Source: Symsagittifera roscoffensis
Taxonomy: Eukaryota; Xenacoelomorpha; Acoela; Convolutidae
Direction of reading: 5' to 3'
Length of the DNA: 64,000 bases
Assembly: GCF_963678635.1 (NCBI RefSeq)
Contig: NC_087069.1
Location: forward strand, 45,611,448-45,675,447
The position numbers and the translations under genes are program-made. The stretch's first letter is position 1; every line of letters begins with the position of its first letter. The notes beneath the pieces were generated by a model. The model was not told where the DNA came from and did not search any database. It worked only from the letters and a program-made list of their open reading frames with translations. Shown here in pieces: positions 1-11,314 of this stretch.

Positions 1-1925
1 AGACTATCTGGAAGGAAGCGATAGCTATCAAGGAACCTCATTTTTTCAAATTTAATTTTTGTTTCACCAGTTTTGGTTTTGTATTCTCCAACAGGAACAT
101 GAACGCTAAAAGAAACATAGTTCTCGTCAGTGCAGGGAACAATAGTAAGTTTTTCTTTAGGTTTCAAACTCAAGTATCTGATCAAATGATGAGAATCATA
201 TTTACTCAGATTATGAAAAAAGACAGGAGTGAATGACTGCGTTCGAAGTTTCAAGTTACAAGAATTATGAGCGACCCCAATTATTTTTCCTGATAAATGA
301 TCATGAGGAATGACCTTATCAGTCAGAAGGCTTTCGTGGCAAATCACACAGTTACAAGACTTTGACATCAAGTTTTCGCGCTCTTCGTCATTTATAATAA
401 GAGATTTGAATTGCTGTTTTTTCTTTGATAAATCTATCGCTTGTTTTCGTAACCAATTGAAGAAAAATTCAATACAGTTTTCGTCTCGCTTGAATTCATA
501 GTGACTTTTTCCTGTTGTTCGGTCGACTAACAAAGCACCGAAAGAGCAGGGAATTTGGTTTCCAATGATTGTTGTTCCACTTTTCTCAGGGCTTGGCATG
601 CAAGTGTGAACTTTTCTGCAAAGAGCTTCAGTATCCGCGTATATTGCGTACGGGCACATTGAAGTTTTAAACCAATGTTGGAATCTAACTTTTGTGTTTT
701 CTTGAGGCATTTGAATGGCTATAGCATCATGTTCGCCGCACAAGCTTAGATGTTCATGCAGAAGCTTTTTGGAAGAGAATCCATGCAGACATCGCTCACA
801 AAACTTTGTTCTATTGGTAGAGTTAACACTTTGTCGCGCCATAAAAGCATTGAAGTTGGTGATCAAGCAATAATGAAAACGGATGCCATCGGATAATAAA
901 AGAAGGTTGATTCTCTTGCGCTTTGTTTTCGGAAGATACATTGGTATCAAGCTTTTTTTTTCAATTCCGAAGACATTTATTCCCAATCTGTTGACCGACT
1001 CAAATCTCGGAATGTCGGACAACGACATCGGAAAGGTAAAATTTTTTAATTCGAGTTGTTTCAACTGCTCTCGATACAATGCCGGATCGTTTTTATTGTG
1101 ACTTGAACTTGGTTTGAGAGCGGCTGCAATACCGTAAGCAAAACACTTTTCGTCGTGATTTTTGATGTTGAGGAGGAAATTGTTGTTTATAAACATTGCA
1201 GGTGTTGCGACATAGCTGCTACCTTTTATGGGTTTATATAGATTTATATTAATATCAAGATGACCCAAGGACTCGATTATAAAACCACTTCCACTGCTGC
1301 AGAAAATTTGTAAAGTGCTAACCATTTGATCAACCATCTCGTAGAAATCATCGTCGTCAAGAAAAGAAAGAAATGGTTTTGCAAAACTGCTGGCATGACA
1401 AGATACTTTTTGCTCCTCGATTGGTTTGATTAGGTGTGCGAAGCTAGAAAATTGCACTTTAATAGGTCCGAACTCTTTGCATTTTTCCTTTACAAATAAT
1501 TGAATGTTAGACTTGTTCAATTCCATATAAGTCATCAAATCAAGCTGCTCGCTTATCTTTACTCTAAAGGACTGGAAAAAAATTTTTGCTGCATGCTGCT
1601 CAGTCGTGAATTGAAGTCGGAACGACGAATTTTCTTTAGAACTACCGCGAATGTTGTGATCACTCGATATATGTGACTGCAAATGTTTCGTTTCAGCGAA
1701 AACGGTATGGCAGTAAAGACATTTAGCGGGCTTGGTTGATTGATGATTCCATCGCAAGTGACGTAGCGCATTCTTACATTCTGTGAAAGTTTTGGAACAA
1801 GATCCACAATTGTACTCGGCAATTTTTCGTTTCCTCGCGTTTATCTGGTGGTTTTGCAGCAAGTGATCGTTCAACTTCTGTTTTTTCGTGTAGCTTTTCG
1901 GACAACGATTGCAGCTGAACTCCAT
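1..1925 (-). CDS. Zinc-finger / protein-primed family B DNA polymerase (Polinton or adintovirus-like), 5' part, runs off window
   Basis: I translated the reverse strand from the ATG at 1923-1925 and found 641 codons without a stop up to the window edge. In order: three C2H2 fingers (C5/C8/H21/H26, C40/C43/H56/H61, C69/C72/H85/H90); a conserved module with LYKPIKGSSY (229-238) and KCF (260-262); a C2HC knuckle (C376, C379, H392, C396); the exonuclease I motif YADTEA with D431 and E433; an endonuclease-VII/HNH-like insert (C526, C529, HDH 541-543, H553, C556-N557); the exonuclease II motif HNLSKYD ending at D577; then FLDSYRF. This order matches animal PolB proteins of Polintons/Mavericks and adintoviruses, which replicate linear DNA from a terminal protein primer. 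The polymerase palm and active site would lie left of the window. The visible frame is intact, so this is a young insertion or a retained gene. Family assignment is knowledge-based; a linear-plasmid PolB is the alternative. Confidence 0.85.
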   Translation of the reverse strand, partial: MEFSCNRCPKSYTKKQKLNDHLLQNHQINARKRKIAEYNCGSCSKTFTECKNALRHLRWNHQSTKPAKCLYCHTVFAETKHLQSHISSDHNIRGSSKENSSFRLQFTTEQHAAKIFFQSFRVKISEQLDLMTYMELNKSNIQLFVKEKCKEFGPIKVQFSSFAHLIKPIEEQKVSCHASSFAKPFLSFLDDDDFYEMVDQMVSTLQIFCSSGSGFIIESLGHLDININLYKPIKGSSYVATPAMFINNNFLLNIKNHDEKCFAYGIAAALKPSSSHNKNDPALYREQLKQLELKNFTFPMSLSDIPRFESVNRLGINVFGIEKKSLIPMYLPKTKRKRINLLLLSDGIRFHYCLITNFNAFMARQSVNSTNRTKFCERCLHGFSSKKLLHEHLSLCGEHDAIAIQMPQENTKVRFQHWFKTSMCPYAIYADTEALCRKVHTCMPSPEKSGTTIIGNQIPCSFGALLVDRTTGKSHYEFKRDENCIEFFFNWLRKQAIDLSKKKQQFKSLIINDEERENLMSKSCNCVICHESLLTDKVIPHDHLSGKIIGVAHNSCNLKLRTQSFTPVFFHNLSKYDSHHLIRYLSLKPKEKLTIVPCTDENYVSFSVHVPVGEYKTKTGETKIKFEKMRFLDSYRFLPDS

Positions 1926-1928
1926 CAC

Positions 1929-1946
1929 CTGAAACAAAAACTAAAT
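1929..1946 (-). promoter_or_regulatory. 3' splice site just before the PolB start
   Basis: On the minus strand a pyrimidine-rich tract ends in TTTCAG, and the ATG follows after only three bases (GTG). An in-frame TAG lies inside the tract, so unspliced upstream sequence cannot extend the protein. The signal fits a 5' UTR intron or a spliced-leader acceptor. Confidence 0.55.
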
Positions 1947-2834
1947 TTTGTTTAAAAAAATGTTGATGTTTAAAAATATTTAAAAAATGTTTAAAAAAAT
2001 GTTTAAAACAAAAATTGATATATTTTTTTTAGGAAAACAAACCAAACAAAAGCGAAAAAAATATCAGTTCCAAAGAAAAAATGTTTTCTTTAAAAACACG
2101 AAATCATTTAGGAATTGAACATTTTTGGGTTTTGCAGTAACTGCCGAAACATTTGGCGAGTTTTTGATCACGAAAAGACCCAACTTACTCCAATTTTTCT
2201 TTTGTTCTTGTTTGATAGGTTGCAAAAACCAAAACTGAAAATGATCTTGTTGTAGAACATTCGAGAAAAATAATAGTCGAAACTACATAAAAATGTTGCT
2301 GTCTAAGTTCTAAAAATAGAAAATTATTATCCAAAGTACCTAGCGTTTTTCGGTGTGGAAAACCATGATTTTTTGAATTTCAGTTTTCAATGCTTCAATT
2401 TTGTTAGTTTCGGACACTTTTTTTTCTCAGCAATTACCTATAAACTTTGATTCCAGTTCCGTGTTTGTTTTGAATTTGCCTGGAAATTGGCTCTAGGGTA
2501 CTCTTTCATCGAAAAAAAAACATAATAAAGCAATCTCAAAAGACAACATGTATTTAAACCACTACAATTTCTTCTAGAATATTCTGGAACATTCTATCAG
2601 GTTTCTCATCAAACTTTCACTCACAGCTATAGATGCTCTTACTGTTTGAGATTAGAATCTTCTGATCTAAGCCAAGTATCAACAATGTTTGTGTCGGATC
2701 TTCGGAACAATTTCAAAAAATTTTAAATGAAGAAAACGTGTTGTGTTCAATTAAGTTTTGTAAACTTGTGAACAGATTGTGAACAAATACTTCACTTATC
2801 TAAGTTAGATTTCAACATGGTGCTCCAATATGTG
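1947..2834. other. AT-rich intergenic sequence, no feature recognised
   Basis: Homopolymer-rich sequence with stops in all frames. I see no coding segment, terminal repeat or RNA gene. If a Polinton is present, its terminal repeat and other genes (integrase, protease, capsid) were not found on this side. Confidence 0.5.
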
Positions 2835-2945
2835 ACTCTGACTATGATTAAGATGTGACTCTAGAAGTTGCTCCCGTTCTTTCGCAAGGCTTATGATTTA
2901 AACATAAGAGAGCCTAACTTATTTTCTTTTTAGCACTATATTTTA
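2835..2945 (+). repeat. Fragment of the tandem-unit sequence outside the array
   Basis: About 105 bp (from ACTATGATTAAGATGTGACT to TTTCTTTTTAGCAC) recurs almost unchanged at ~3950-4045 inside unit 1 and at the equivalent places in units 2 and 3. It is either a remnant of an older left-hand copy or part of a dispersed element. Confidence 0.7.
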
Positions 2946-5045
2946 TTTGAGTACTATAGGTTAAGCAATCAATAAGAAAACTTTAAGAACTTCGAACAGC
3001 AGATAGAAAAAATTCAAACATAGTTGTAGAAAAACCAAATTAAACAAAATGAGTAACGAAAAAGTAGAGTTGGTAAAAACAGAAACAAAAAATATGTGTT
3101 TCTCAAATAGCAATGCTGATAAAAAAGAAATTTATCAATACAAAATTATTTCACTTTCAAAATTTTGCAAGATGGAAGGTTTTTGACAAGCCTGATTTAA
3201 AGAAAAACAGTCAGTTTTCAAATTCTCTGGTGTTTTTTTTTGTTTTTATTTTTGACTACTTATGTTAAAGTTAGAATTTTAAAATCAAAGTAAATACTAA
3301 TGTGAAACAAATATCAAGCCGCTAAGTTATATCATTGGAGTGGAAAAAATTAGTCTTCCTAGAACCTGCCTAAGGCCTGAGTACAAAGCACTCAGCCAAT
3401 AAAAGAAAAAACACAAAACAAAAAAAACTTTTGAACATTTCGAATATTGAATTTTTAATTTTCGAATTTCAGATTAAAAAATAAATCACCTACTTTTTTT
3501 TGCTCTAAATCTTCTGTTTGATTAGTGCATCTTACATTTACAAAATTGTTAATATATTCCGCAAACTTCAGCGTTAAAACGGCAAAAATGGGCTTAGAAA
3601 GAGTTTAAAATGTTACAGAAGAAAAACAGGTATAAAAAGAAAATCAAAATTTTAACCTGAGCCGGAATCAAACCTCTAAAATAAATAATAGGAACCAACG
3701 TGCTCGCATCTGCGTCATCTGCTTGAATTGATACTAACACTAGCCGTCAGCTATAAAGCAGCTAGATATGCTATTATAATGCCAAAATTATGCATTAAAG
3801 CAAAAATGTCACCAAGAGAGCGTTTTTATAGGGAGTCATAACATAAAAAGAATAATGTGCATAATGAGACTAAATTAGCTAGCTCACCTGATTATTAAAA
3901 AAAATGCATCAATAATTAAATATTTTTTTTACTATAGGATATCTGAAAACTATGATTAAGATGTGACTCTAGAAGTTGCTCCCGTTCTTTTGCAAGGCGT
4001 ATGATTTAAACATAAGAGAGTCTAACTTATTTTCTTTTTAGCACGCTAGTTTGAATTGACTTTTAGAACATAGCCATCAGAAATTTAGAAAAAGATCGAG
4101 GAATACGAGGAAAGAAAATCCTGATTTGTTGTTTGAAAAGCCTTTCGAGTATCAAAGTAAAAAAACTGTATGCTCTTAAAGCTCTCCAATTTCTAAGAAC
4201 AATTTGACTAGCATTTTTTTAAACTAAATTTAACCGAGTTGGAAAATTTAGTTTTTTTTCCGCTGTTCAATTATGATTTTGTTATCTCATTTTCTAAGTT
4301 TTGTGTAGCCCTCAGATTTTATTCCGTTGCGTCAAATTTTGCTCCATTTTGCCATGTTTTATTCATTGTGTGTTTTTGTGAGTGGCATTCCTCATAACAG
4401 AGGGATCAAATAATCAAAATTGTTTTTCGGTCATTTTCTGCCAATCAGATTTGAGTAATCAAAATGTCAAAAAGTTCGCAAAAAATACAAAGTTAGCAGA
4501 TAAATGCAGGCCACTACGTTTAATTCTGTCTGATTAAAAATTAGGCAGAGTACAGATACAGGAACTTTTAGGAATTGCCAGATCAAAGATGCATTCAAAA
4601 AACTAACTACTTTTTTCAGATACCGAATAAAAAAATTTGAAATAAAAATACGCAAAATTTTTTGAATATACACGGACTGTGCATGCTATGAATCATTTTC
4701 TGTTAATTTTGGTTTCAGCTCAGTGCAAAAACCATTCAGCGAATAGGAACTTTTTCTTATTCTGATTGGCTGATTTTTTTTTCCATAATTGGGCCCCAGA
4801 ATCGTGAGAATAGACCCTTTTATTTGTATAGTCAATGGCGAGTGTGAAATAGTGGTTGTCTATTTATAGACCGCTCCACTCACACATATTTGGATAAAAC
4901 AGCGTACCACAATTCTTTTTATCTTGGTTTCTGATTCGGGTAGATTTATTCCCTAAGAACTATAAGAAGGAAATTAACCCTGCGTTTATCAATCTAATTT
5001 GGCCAAATGAGCAATTTTGAAAACATTATAAATTTATAGTTTTAT

Positions 5046-5170
5046 AAATGAGACTGCTCATATCAGGGCAAAACTTTGAACATTTCGACTGCCCTTTAAA
5101 TGTTCTCGAATAGTTTTTGAAAAATTTATTATTGCAGCCTGAAGTCAATTTGGAACGATTTTGTAGTGCA
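5046..5170 (-). repeat. Terminal fragment of the ~540 bp dispersed element
   Basis: GAGACTGCTCATATCAGGGC followed by TTTCGACTGCCCTTTAAATG and, further on, CAATTTGGAACGATTT are diverged versions of one end and the hairpin arm of the element at 6348-6888. The same fragment recurs in unit 2 near 10013-10137. It is an older, decayed copy. Confidence 0.6.
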
Positions 5171-5788
5171 GGATAATAAGCCATGAGTAAATTATAAAAG
5201 GAGCAGTTCAGACGGACTCGTGGCAGGTCAATATAGTAGTGAGCGCATCAACTGGTCCCATGCAAATCAAGCTATTGATCCCCCGAGAGACCAGAGTTTT
5301 GTATAATTGGGCTGAATAAAAAACTACCCCGAGCATATATATTGCTCTTTTTTTTCGAAGTCAGAACAAAAATTATGACACGTCAAGCACTTGAGCTCAA
5401 AGTATCACCATCATATTTCAGTTTGCATGAAAACTTAAATCTAAAATTGCGATTTGAAACATAGACTCTTTTTCCTTTTCCCGCTCCACGTTTGAGTTGT
5501 TTCTAGTAAATATTCTGCTAACAGTGCCTGATTGTTACAAAATTTGGCATGCAGACTCATTCGACAACGACAGACATGTTTGATCCCATTAGTTGAACTT
5601 GTGAAACCTCTCGTTACACCATAAAGCCGGAGGGAAAAGAGCCCAAACAAAAGTTTTTGTGCAGAAACAAAACTATCCAATCTCGAATGTTTAAGAACGA
5701 AATCATATGGGCGATGGAGAAGGGTCAAGGTCAAAACAAAAGAAATGATCTCCATCATCACTTTAAATTTAATCGGTTTAAATTTTAG

Positions 5789-6111
5789 CGCCACCTGATT
5801 TCAACATAACAGCCGACGTTGATGGCGGAAACTTAACAGTTAGAGTGCATAATCGACCCGAAAACTTTGACGTATGGAGTTTGAGTTTGAGTTACCGCTG
5901 TAACAACACATACTGTCGTGATGATGTCATTGACAGCTATGGTCACGGAAGGGCGAATTCGGCTATTTCAAACTACCAATTTGAAGTAGAGCCAATATAC
6001 GGTGTCAACTACGGAGTAGACGTCACTTTGTTTTTTGGCGTTGATGGTACACGGGCTGTGACAACAGACAAGAAGCAGAGTCGTACGGCCGCGAATTCGT
6101 TATTTCTTTAA
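5789..6111 (+). CDS. FN3-domain exon in tandem unit 1
   Basis: A 3' splice site (TTTAAATTTTAG) precedes a phase-1 exon that opens APPDFNITADV and continues through an FN3-like fold: TVRVHN, FDVWSLSLSY, then a Cys pair (RCNNTYC) and strands EVEPIYGVNYGVDVTLFF. FN3 domains of about 95-100 residues on phase-1 exons are typical of animal receptor and adhesion proteins, so this is probably extracellular. The frame ends in TAA after NSLFL, 107 codons from the acceptor, so this may be a terminal exon; I see no convincing 5' splice site. The rest of the gene is not identified. The exon lies just upstream of the reverse-oriented ~540 bp element and is repeated in unit 2 and, broken, at 14938-15259. 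Confidence 0.65.
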
Positions 6112-6347
6112 AAACTCGATAATATTACAAATTAAGAAGATTAATAATTGTCAAGCAACAAAATTTAGATTTTTAATGAGTCGTGTATTTTTTTCAGGAT
6201 TTTACTAAAATTTTATTGCGCATTGAAGTTTGGTTTTCGGTCCCATTTAAATTCAATTCAAGTTATTTGCGAAAGTTTTGACAAATTACAAAACAAAACG
6301 CAAATGGAGCAAAAACAACGTGATTAATTTTTAGTTTCAATTTGAAA

Positions 6348-6888
6348 CAAGACTGCTCGTATCAGGGCGAAGCCCTGAAAGTTCCGACTGCCTTTTAAGA
6401 ACTATGAAACAGTAGAGCATGAAAAAGTTGATTGTAATAAAAAAAATTAAATTTTTTTAGTACAACTTGAGATTTTTTGTGAAAACCATCCACCCACACG
6501 TGGATGTATTTTTTATATAAAATACAAAGTTATAGTTTTTGCTCATATTGACAAATCAGTTATAGCATATAAGCTTCCGTGAACCAATTTGGAACAATTT
6601 CTAAGACGGATTAAATCTCCGCTTACGCGTTAATAGCGCGAAATATATCGCGCGTTAATTGTCCCAAATTGGTCAAAATAGCAATCATCTGTAAACCCTC
6701 ATAACTTTACAAAAATGATCACAGGTAAAATATTTTTTCAAACTTCAACTCAGAACAACAACAATAGTTTTTGAATTATATTAAAAAAATCTGTCAAAAA
6801 TGGCGAGTTAGAAAGTCAAAACTTGTCTGAAGAAAAAAACACACCCTAAGCACAATTATTCCGTTACTTTCGCTACGAAAGTCGGAAC
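6348..6888 (-). mobile_element. Non-autonomous ~540 bp element, unit 1 copy
   Basis: Read on the minus strand it starts GTTCCGACTTTCG and ends with a short hairpin (CAGGGC-TTC-GCCCTG), eleven bases, then CTTG. Inside is a long nested palindrome (6583-6673). Related copies occur at 11315-11854, 14161-14701, 15613-16123 and 17059-17500. A hairpin about eleven bases from the 3' end is Helitron-like, but the last bases are CTTG rather than the usual CTRR, and I see no coding sequence. Confidence 0.7.
6583..6673. repeat. Nested long hairpin inside the ~540 bp element
   Basis: Outer arms ACCAATTTGGAACAATT and AATTGTCCCAAATTGGT pair at 16 of 17 positions. The ~57-nt loop contains a second near-palindrome built on GCGCGAAATATATCGCGC flanked by TTAA. 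The structure is kept in unit 2 and in the inverted copy, and partly in the older copies. Confidence 0.8.
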
Positions 6889-6972
6889 AATGAATTGTTT
6901 GATTTCTTTTCAGAATATTTCAAATTAAACTGCTTTTGTATACTTAAGTTCAGTGACATTCTTCCAAGTTGA

Positions 6973-7703
6973 TGTCTTTTCGGTTATACCCCCCCTTCTA
7001 TAAATGCATTAATCTGGCAATTCAAATTTCGATTTGAAATTGGAAACGAGAAAACGAGTAAAACAAACAATTATATACCACTCGCGTTCAATTAGCAATT
7101 GCTTGATTAGGAAGCATAAATATGAGGCAAATTGGTGGTGTCCCTCATGCTTGAGGTACCGAATGCTTGAATTTAATTTAAACTTAGTTTCAGCCAATCA
7201 GAATTGAGTATTCAAAATCTCAAAGTAGATCGCGAAAATCTCAAAGTAAGAATCCAGGCCATTAGTGTTAATATTGACCGATTAGATAATAAGCAGATGA
7301 GTTTCAAGACTGAAATTTTTAAATTATTTTGAACTCATTAACCTTGATGATTTTCTTAATATTAATGCGGTTGTAACCCGCAATTTGTAGTATTTTTGAT
7401 TATTTTCCACTGATTTAATTTATTTTCTGCAAATATTGATTTCGATTTTGTGAAAAAAGCATTGAGCCAATAAAAATGCTTAGCGATTTTGCTTTGTTGA
7501 AACTTTTCAAGCATTCGGTCCCTCAAGCATGAGAACCTTCCCCTGGCAAACTTATCACAAGGTATCCTAATCGTGCAGCTGCTAATTGAACGCCAGTGCT
7601 TGTTTCACTCGCTTTGACCTTTTCAATTTCAACTCAAAATTTGAATTGCCAAATATATCCATTCAAGGCATGGTATAACCGAAAAGACCCCAAGTTGATG
7701 TTG
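6973..7703. mobile_element. Foldback/MITE-like inverted repeat, unit 1
   Basis: The left arm (6973-~7170) begins GTCTTTTCGGTTATACC and runs through TGGCAATTCAAATTT and CGTTCAATTAGCA to ATGCTTGAGG. The right arm (~7505-7703) contains the same blocks in reverse complement, separated by ~335 bp with no coding content. Arm identity looks about 75-85 per cent. The ORFs of 60-93 codons read through these arms are not gene-like. Confidence 0.75.
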
Positions 7704-10012
7704 CTTCTCTATACTCTTTTACGGCAAAGTGAAACTTTTCGTCAAGGTACCTTGCGTGCCCATTTCTTGAAACAGTATTCTCAATCAACAAAAAAGTGGA
7801 GATAACTAATGACGACATGTCTTTGAAGCTAAAATTTTGTTTTGAAAATCCAATAAAATCACTCTGATTCGTCCAATTAGTTTTATTGGTTTTTTTTGTC
7901 AAAATAGAAGATCCAAAATGTTTTATCCATTTGATCTTATTCATTGCAAACGATGACTTTCCAGTTTGATAATGACAAATGATTATAACTAGTCTGATGA
8001 TCCAGAGTGATGTTATTGTACTTTTCTTATCAAATACCTGAACTTTAATGATTTTTTGTCACACATTTGTCTCAAATAGCAATGCTGATAAAAAAGACAT
8101 TTATCAATACAAAATTATTTCACTTTCAAAATTTTTCAAGATGGAAGGTTTTTGACAAGCCTGATTTAAAGAAAAACAGTCAGTTTTCAAATTCTCTGGT
8201 GTTTTTTTTTGTTTTTATTTTTGACTACTTATGTTAAAGTTAGAATTTTAAAATCAAAGTAAATACTAATGTGAAACAAATATGAAGCCGCTAAGTTATA
8301 TCATTGGAGTGGAAAAAATTAGTCTTCCTAGAACCTGCCTAAGGCCTGAGTACAAAGCACTCAGCCAATAAAAGAAAAAACACAAAACAAAAAAACTTTT
8401 GAATATTTCGAATATTGAATTTTTAATTTTCGAATTTCAGATTAAAAAATAAATCACCTACTTTTTTTTGCTCTAAATCTTCTGTTTGATTAGTGCATCT
8501 TACATTTACAAAATTGTTAATATATTCCGCAAACTTCAGCGTTAAAACGGCAAAAATGGGCTTAGAAAGAGTTTAAAATGTTACAGAGGAAAAACAGGTA
8601 TAAAAAGAAAATCAAATTTTTAACCTGAGCCGGAATCAAACCTCTAAAATAAATAATAGGAACCAACGTGCTCGCATCTGCGTCATCAGCTTGAATTGAT
8701 ACTAACACTAGCCGTCAGCTATAAAGCATCTAGATATGCTATTATAATGCCAAAATTATGCATTAAAGCAAAAATGTCACCAAGAGAGCTTTTTTATAGG
8801 GAGTCATAACATAAAAAAAATAATGTGCATAATGAGACTAAATTAGCTAGCTCACCTGATTATTAAAAAAAATGCATCAATAATTAAATATTTTTTTTAC
8901 TATAGGATATCTGAAAACTATGATTAAGATATGACTCTAGAAGTTGCTCCCGTTCTTTTGCAAGGCGTATGATTTAAACATAAGAGGGTCTAACTTATTT
9001 TCTTTTTAGCACGCTAGTTTGAATTGAATTTTAGAACATAGCCACCAGAAATTTAGAAAAAGATCGAGGAATACGAGGAAAGAAAATCCTGATTTGTTGT
9101 TTGAAAAGCCTTTCGAGTATCAAAGTAAAAAAACTGTATGCTCTTAAAGCTCTCCAATTTCTAAGAACAATTTGACTAGCATTTTTTTAAACTAAATTTA
9201 ACCGAGTTGGAAAATTTAGTTTTTTTTCGGCTGTTCAATTATGATTTTGTTATCTCATTTTCTAAGTTTTGTGTAGCCCTCAGATTTTATTCCGTTGCGT
9301 CAAATTTTGCTCCATTTTGCCATGTTTTATTCATTGTGTGTTTTTGTGAGTGGCATTCCTCATAACAGAGGGATCAAATAATCAAAATTGTTTTTCAGTC
9401 ATTTTCTGCCAATCAGATTTGTGTAATCAAAATGTCAAAAAGTTCGCAAAAAATACAAAGTTAGCAGATAAATGCAGGCCACTACGTTTAATTCTGTCTG
9501 ATTAAAAATTAGGCAGAGTACAGATACAGGAACTTTTAGGAATTGCCAGATCAAAGATGCATTCAAAAAACTAACTACTTTTTTCAGATACCGAATAAAA
9601 AAATTTGAAATAAAAATACGCAAAATTTTTTGAATATACACGGACTGTGCATGCTATGAATCATTTTCTGTTAATTTTGGTTTCAGCTCAGTGCAAAAAC
9701 CATTCAGCGAATAGGAACTTTTTCTTATTCTGATTGGCTGATTTTTTTTCCATAATTGGGCCCCAGAATCGTGAGAATAGACCCTTTTATTTGTATAGTC
9801 AATGGCGAGTGTGAAATAGTGGTTGTCTATTTATAGACCGCTTCACTCACACATATTTGGATAAAACAGCGTACCACAATTCTTTTTATCTTGGTTTCTG
9901 ATTCGGGTAGATTTATTCCCTAAGAACTATAAGAAGGAAATTAACCCTGCGTTTATCAATCTAATTTGGCCAAATGAGCAATTTTGAAAACATTATAAAT
10001 TTATAGTTTTAT

Positions 10013-10137
10013 AAATGAGACTGCTCATATCAGGGCAAAACTTTGAACATTTCGACTGCCCTTTAAATGTTCTCGAATAGTTTTTGAAAAATTTATTATT
10101 GCAGCCTGAAGTCAATTTGGAACGATTTTGTAGTGCA
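10013..10137 (-). repeat. Terminal fragment of the ~540 bp element, unit 2
   Basis: Duplicate of the fragment at 5046-5170, carried by the tandem duplication. Confidence 0.6.
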
Positions 10138-10755
10138 GGATAATAAGCCATGAGTAAATTATAAAAGGAGCAGTTCAGACGGACTCGTGGCAGGTCAATA
10201 TAGTAGTGACCGCATCAACTGGTCCCATGCAAATCAAGCTATTGATCCCCCGAGAGACCAGAGTTTTGTATAATTGGGCTGAATAAAAAACTACCCCGAG
10301 CATATATATTGCTCTTTTTTTTCGAAGTCAGAACAAAAATTATGACACGTCAAGCACTTGAGCTCAAAGTATCACCATCATATTTCAGTTTGCATGAAAA
10401 CTTAAATCTAAAATTGCGATTTGAAACATTGACTCTTTTTCCTTTTCCCGCTCCACGTTTGAGTTGTTTCTAGTAAATATTCTGCTAACAGTGCCTGATT
10501 GTTACAAAATTTGGCATGCAGACTAATTCGACAACGACAGACATGTTTGATCCCATTAGTTGAACTTGTGAAACCTCTCGTTACACCATAAAGCCGGAGG
10601 GAAAAGAGTCCGAACAAAAGTTTTTGTGCAGAAACAAAAGTATCCAATCTCGAATGTTTAAGAACGAAATCATATGGGCGATGGAGAAGGGTCAAGGTCA
10701 AAACAAAAGAAATGATCTCCATCATCACTTTAAATTTAATCGGTTTAAATTTTAG

Positions 10756-11078
10756 CGCCACCTGATTTCAACATAACAGCCGACGTTGATGGCGGAAACT
10801 TAACAGTTAGAGTGCATAATCGACCCGAAAACTTTGACGTATGGAGTTTGAGTTTGAGTTACCGCTGTAACAACACATACTGTCGTGATGATGTCATTGA
10901 CAGCTATGGTCACGGAAGGGCGAATTCGACTATTTCAAACTACCAATTTGAAGTAGAGCCAATATACGGTGTCAACTACGGAGTAGACGTCACTTTGTTT
11001 TTTGGCGTTGATGGTACACGGGCTGTGACAACAGACAAGAAGCAGAGTCGTACGGCCGCGAATTCGTTATTTCTTTAA
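10756..11078 (+). CDS. FN3-domain exon in tandem unit 2
   Basis: Same acceptor, phase, length and stop as the exon at 5789-6111. The only amino-acid change I see is Ala to Thr in the ANSAIS segment (ANSTIS). The frame is intact, so both copies could still be spliced into a transcript, or each unit could be a separate small gene or a terminal-exon cassette. Confidence 0.65.
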
Positions 11079-11314
11079 AAACTCGATAATATTACAAATT
11101 AAGAAGATTAATAATTGTCAAGCAACAAAATTTAGATTTTTAATGAGTCGTGTATCTTTTTCAGGATTTTACTAAAATTTTATTGCGCATTGAAGTTTGG
11201 TTTTCGGTCCCATTTAAATTCAATTCAAGTTATTTGCGAAAGTTTTGACAAATTACAAAACAAAACGCAAATGGAGCAAAAACAACGTGATTAATTTTTA
11301 GTTTCAATTTGAAA

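Larger units (their letters stand above)
3101..8069 (+). repeat. Tandem unit 1 (~4.97 kb)
   Basis: The sequence starting TCTCAAATAGCAATGCTGAT recurs at 8070 and again at 13036. Unit 1 and unit 2 align colinearly over their whole length with roughly one difference per hundred bases where I compared them, plus small homopolymer indels. Each unit contains, in order, an AT-rich leader, a fragment of the ~540 bp element, an FN3 exon, a full copy of that element in reverse orientation, and a foldback element. The few short ORFs shared by both units are conserved only because the DNA is duplicated. Confidence 0.95.

Noticed and set aside
1559-1822. 87-codon minus-strand frame
   Set aside because: Out-of-frame shadow of the PolB gene, which reads through the same bases with zinc fingers.
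5441-5794. 117-codon minus-strand frame, repeated at 10408-10761 and (plus strand) 15254-15550
   Set aside because: Conserved only because the DNA was recently duplicated. It overlaps the FN3 exon boundary antisense, has no recognisable domain, and the third copy is truncated.
5950-6100. EcoRI/NotI-like strings (GGGCGAATTC, GGCCGCGAATTC) suggesting vector or adaptor contamination
   Set aside because: They lie within an open FN3 frame, are ~130 bp apart, recur in all copies, and adjacent sequence does not match a cloning-vector polylinker that I recognise.
7596-7944. Frames at 7596-7805 (+) and 7663-7944 (-), with copies in unit 2
   Set aside because: They run through the right arm of a foldback element and have no protein similarity that I recognise.
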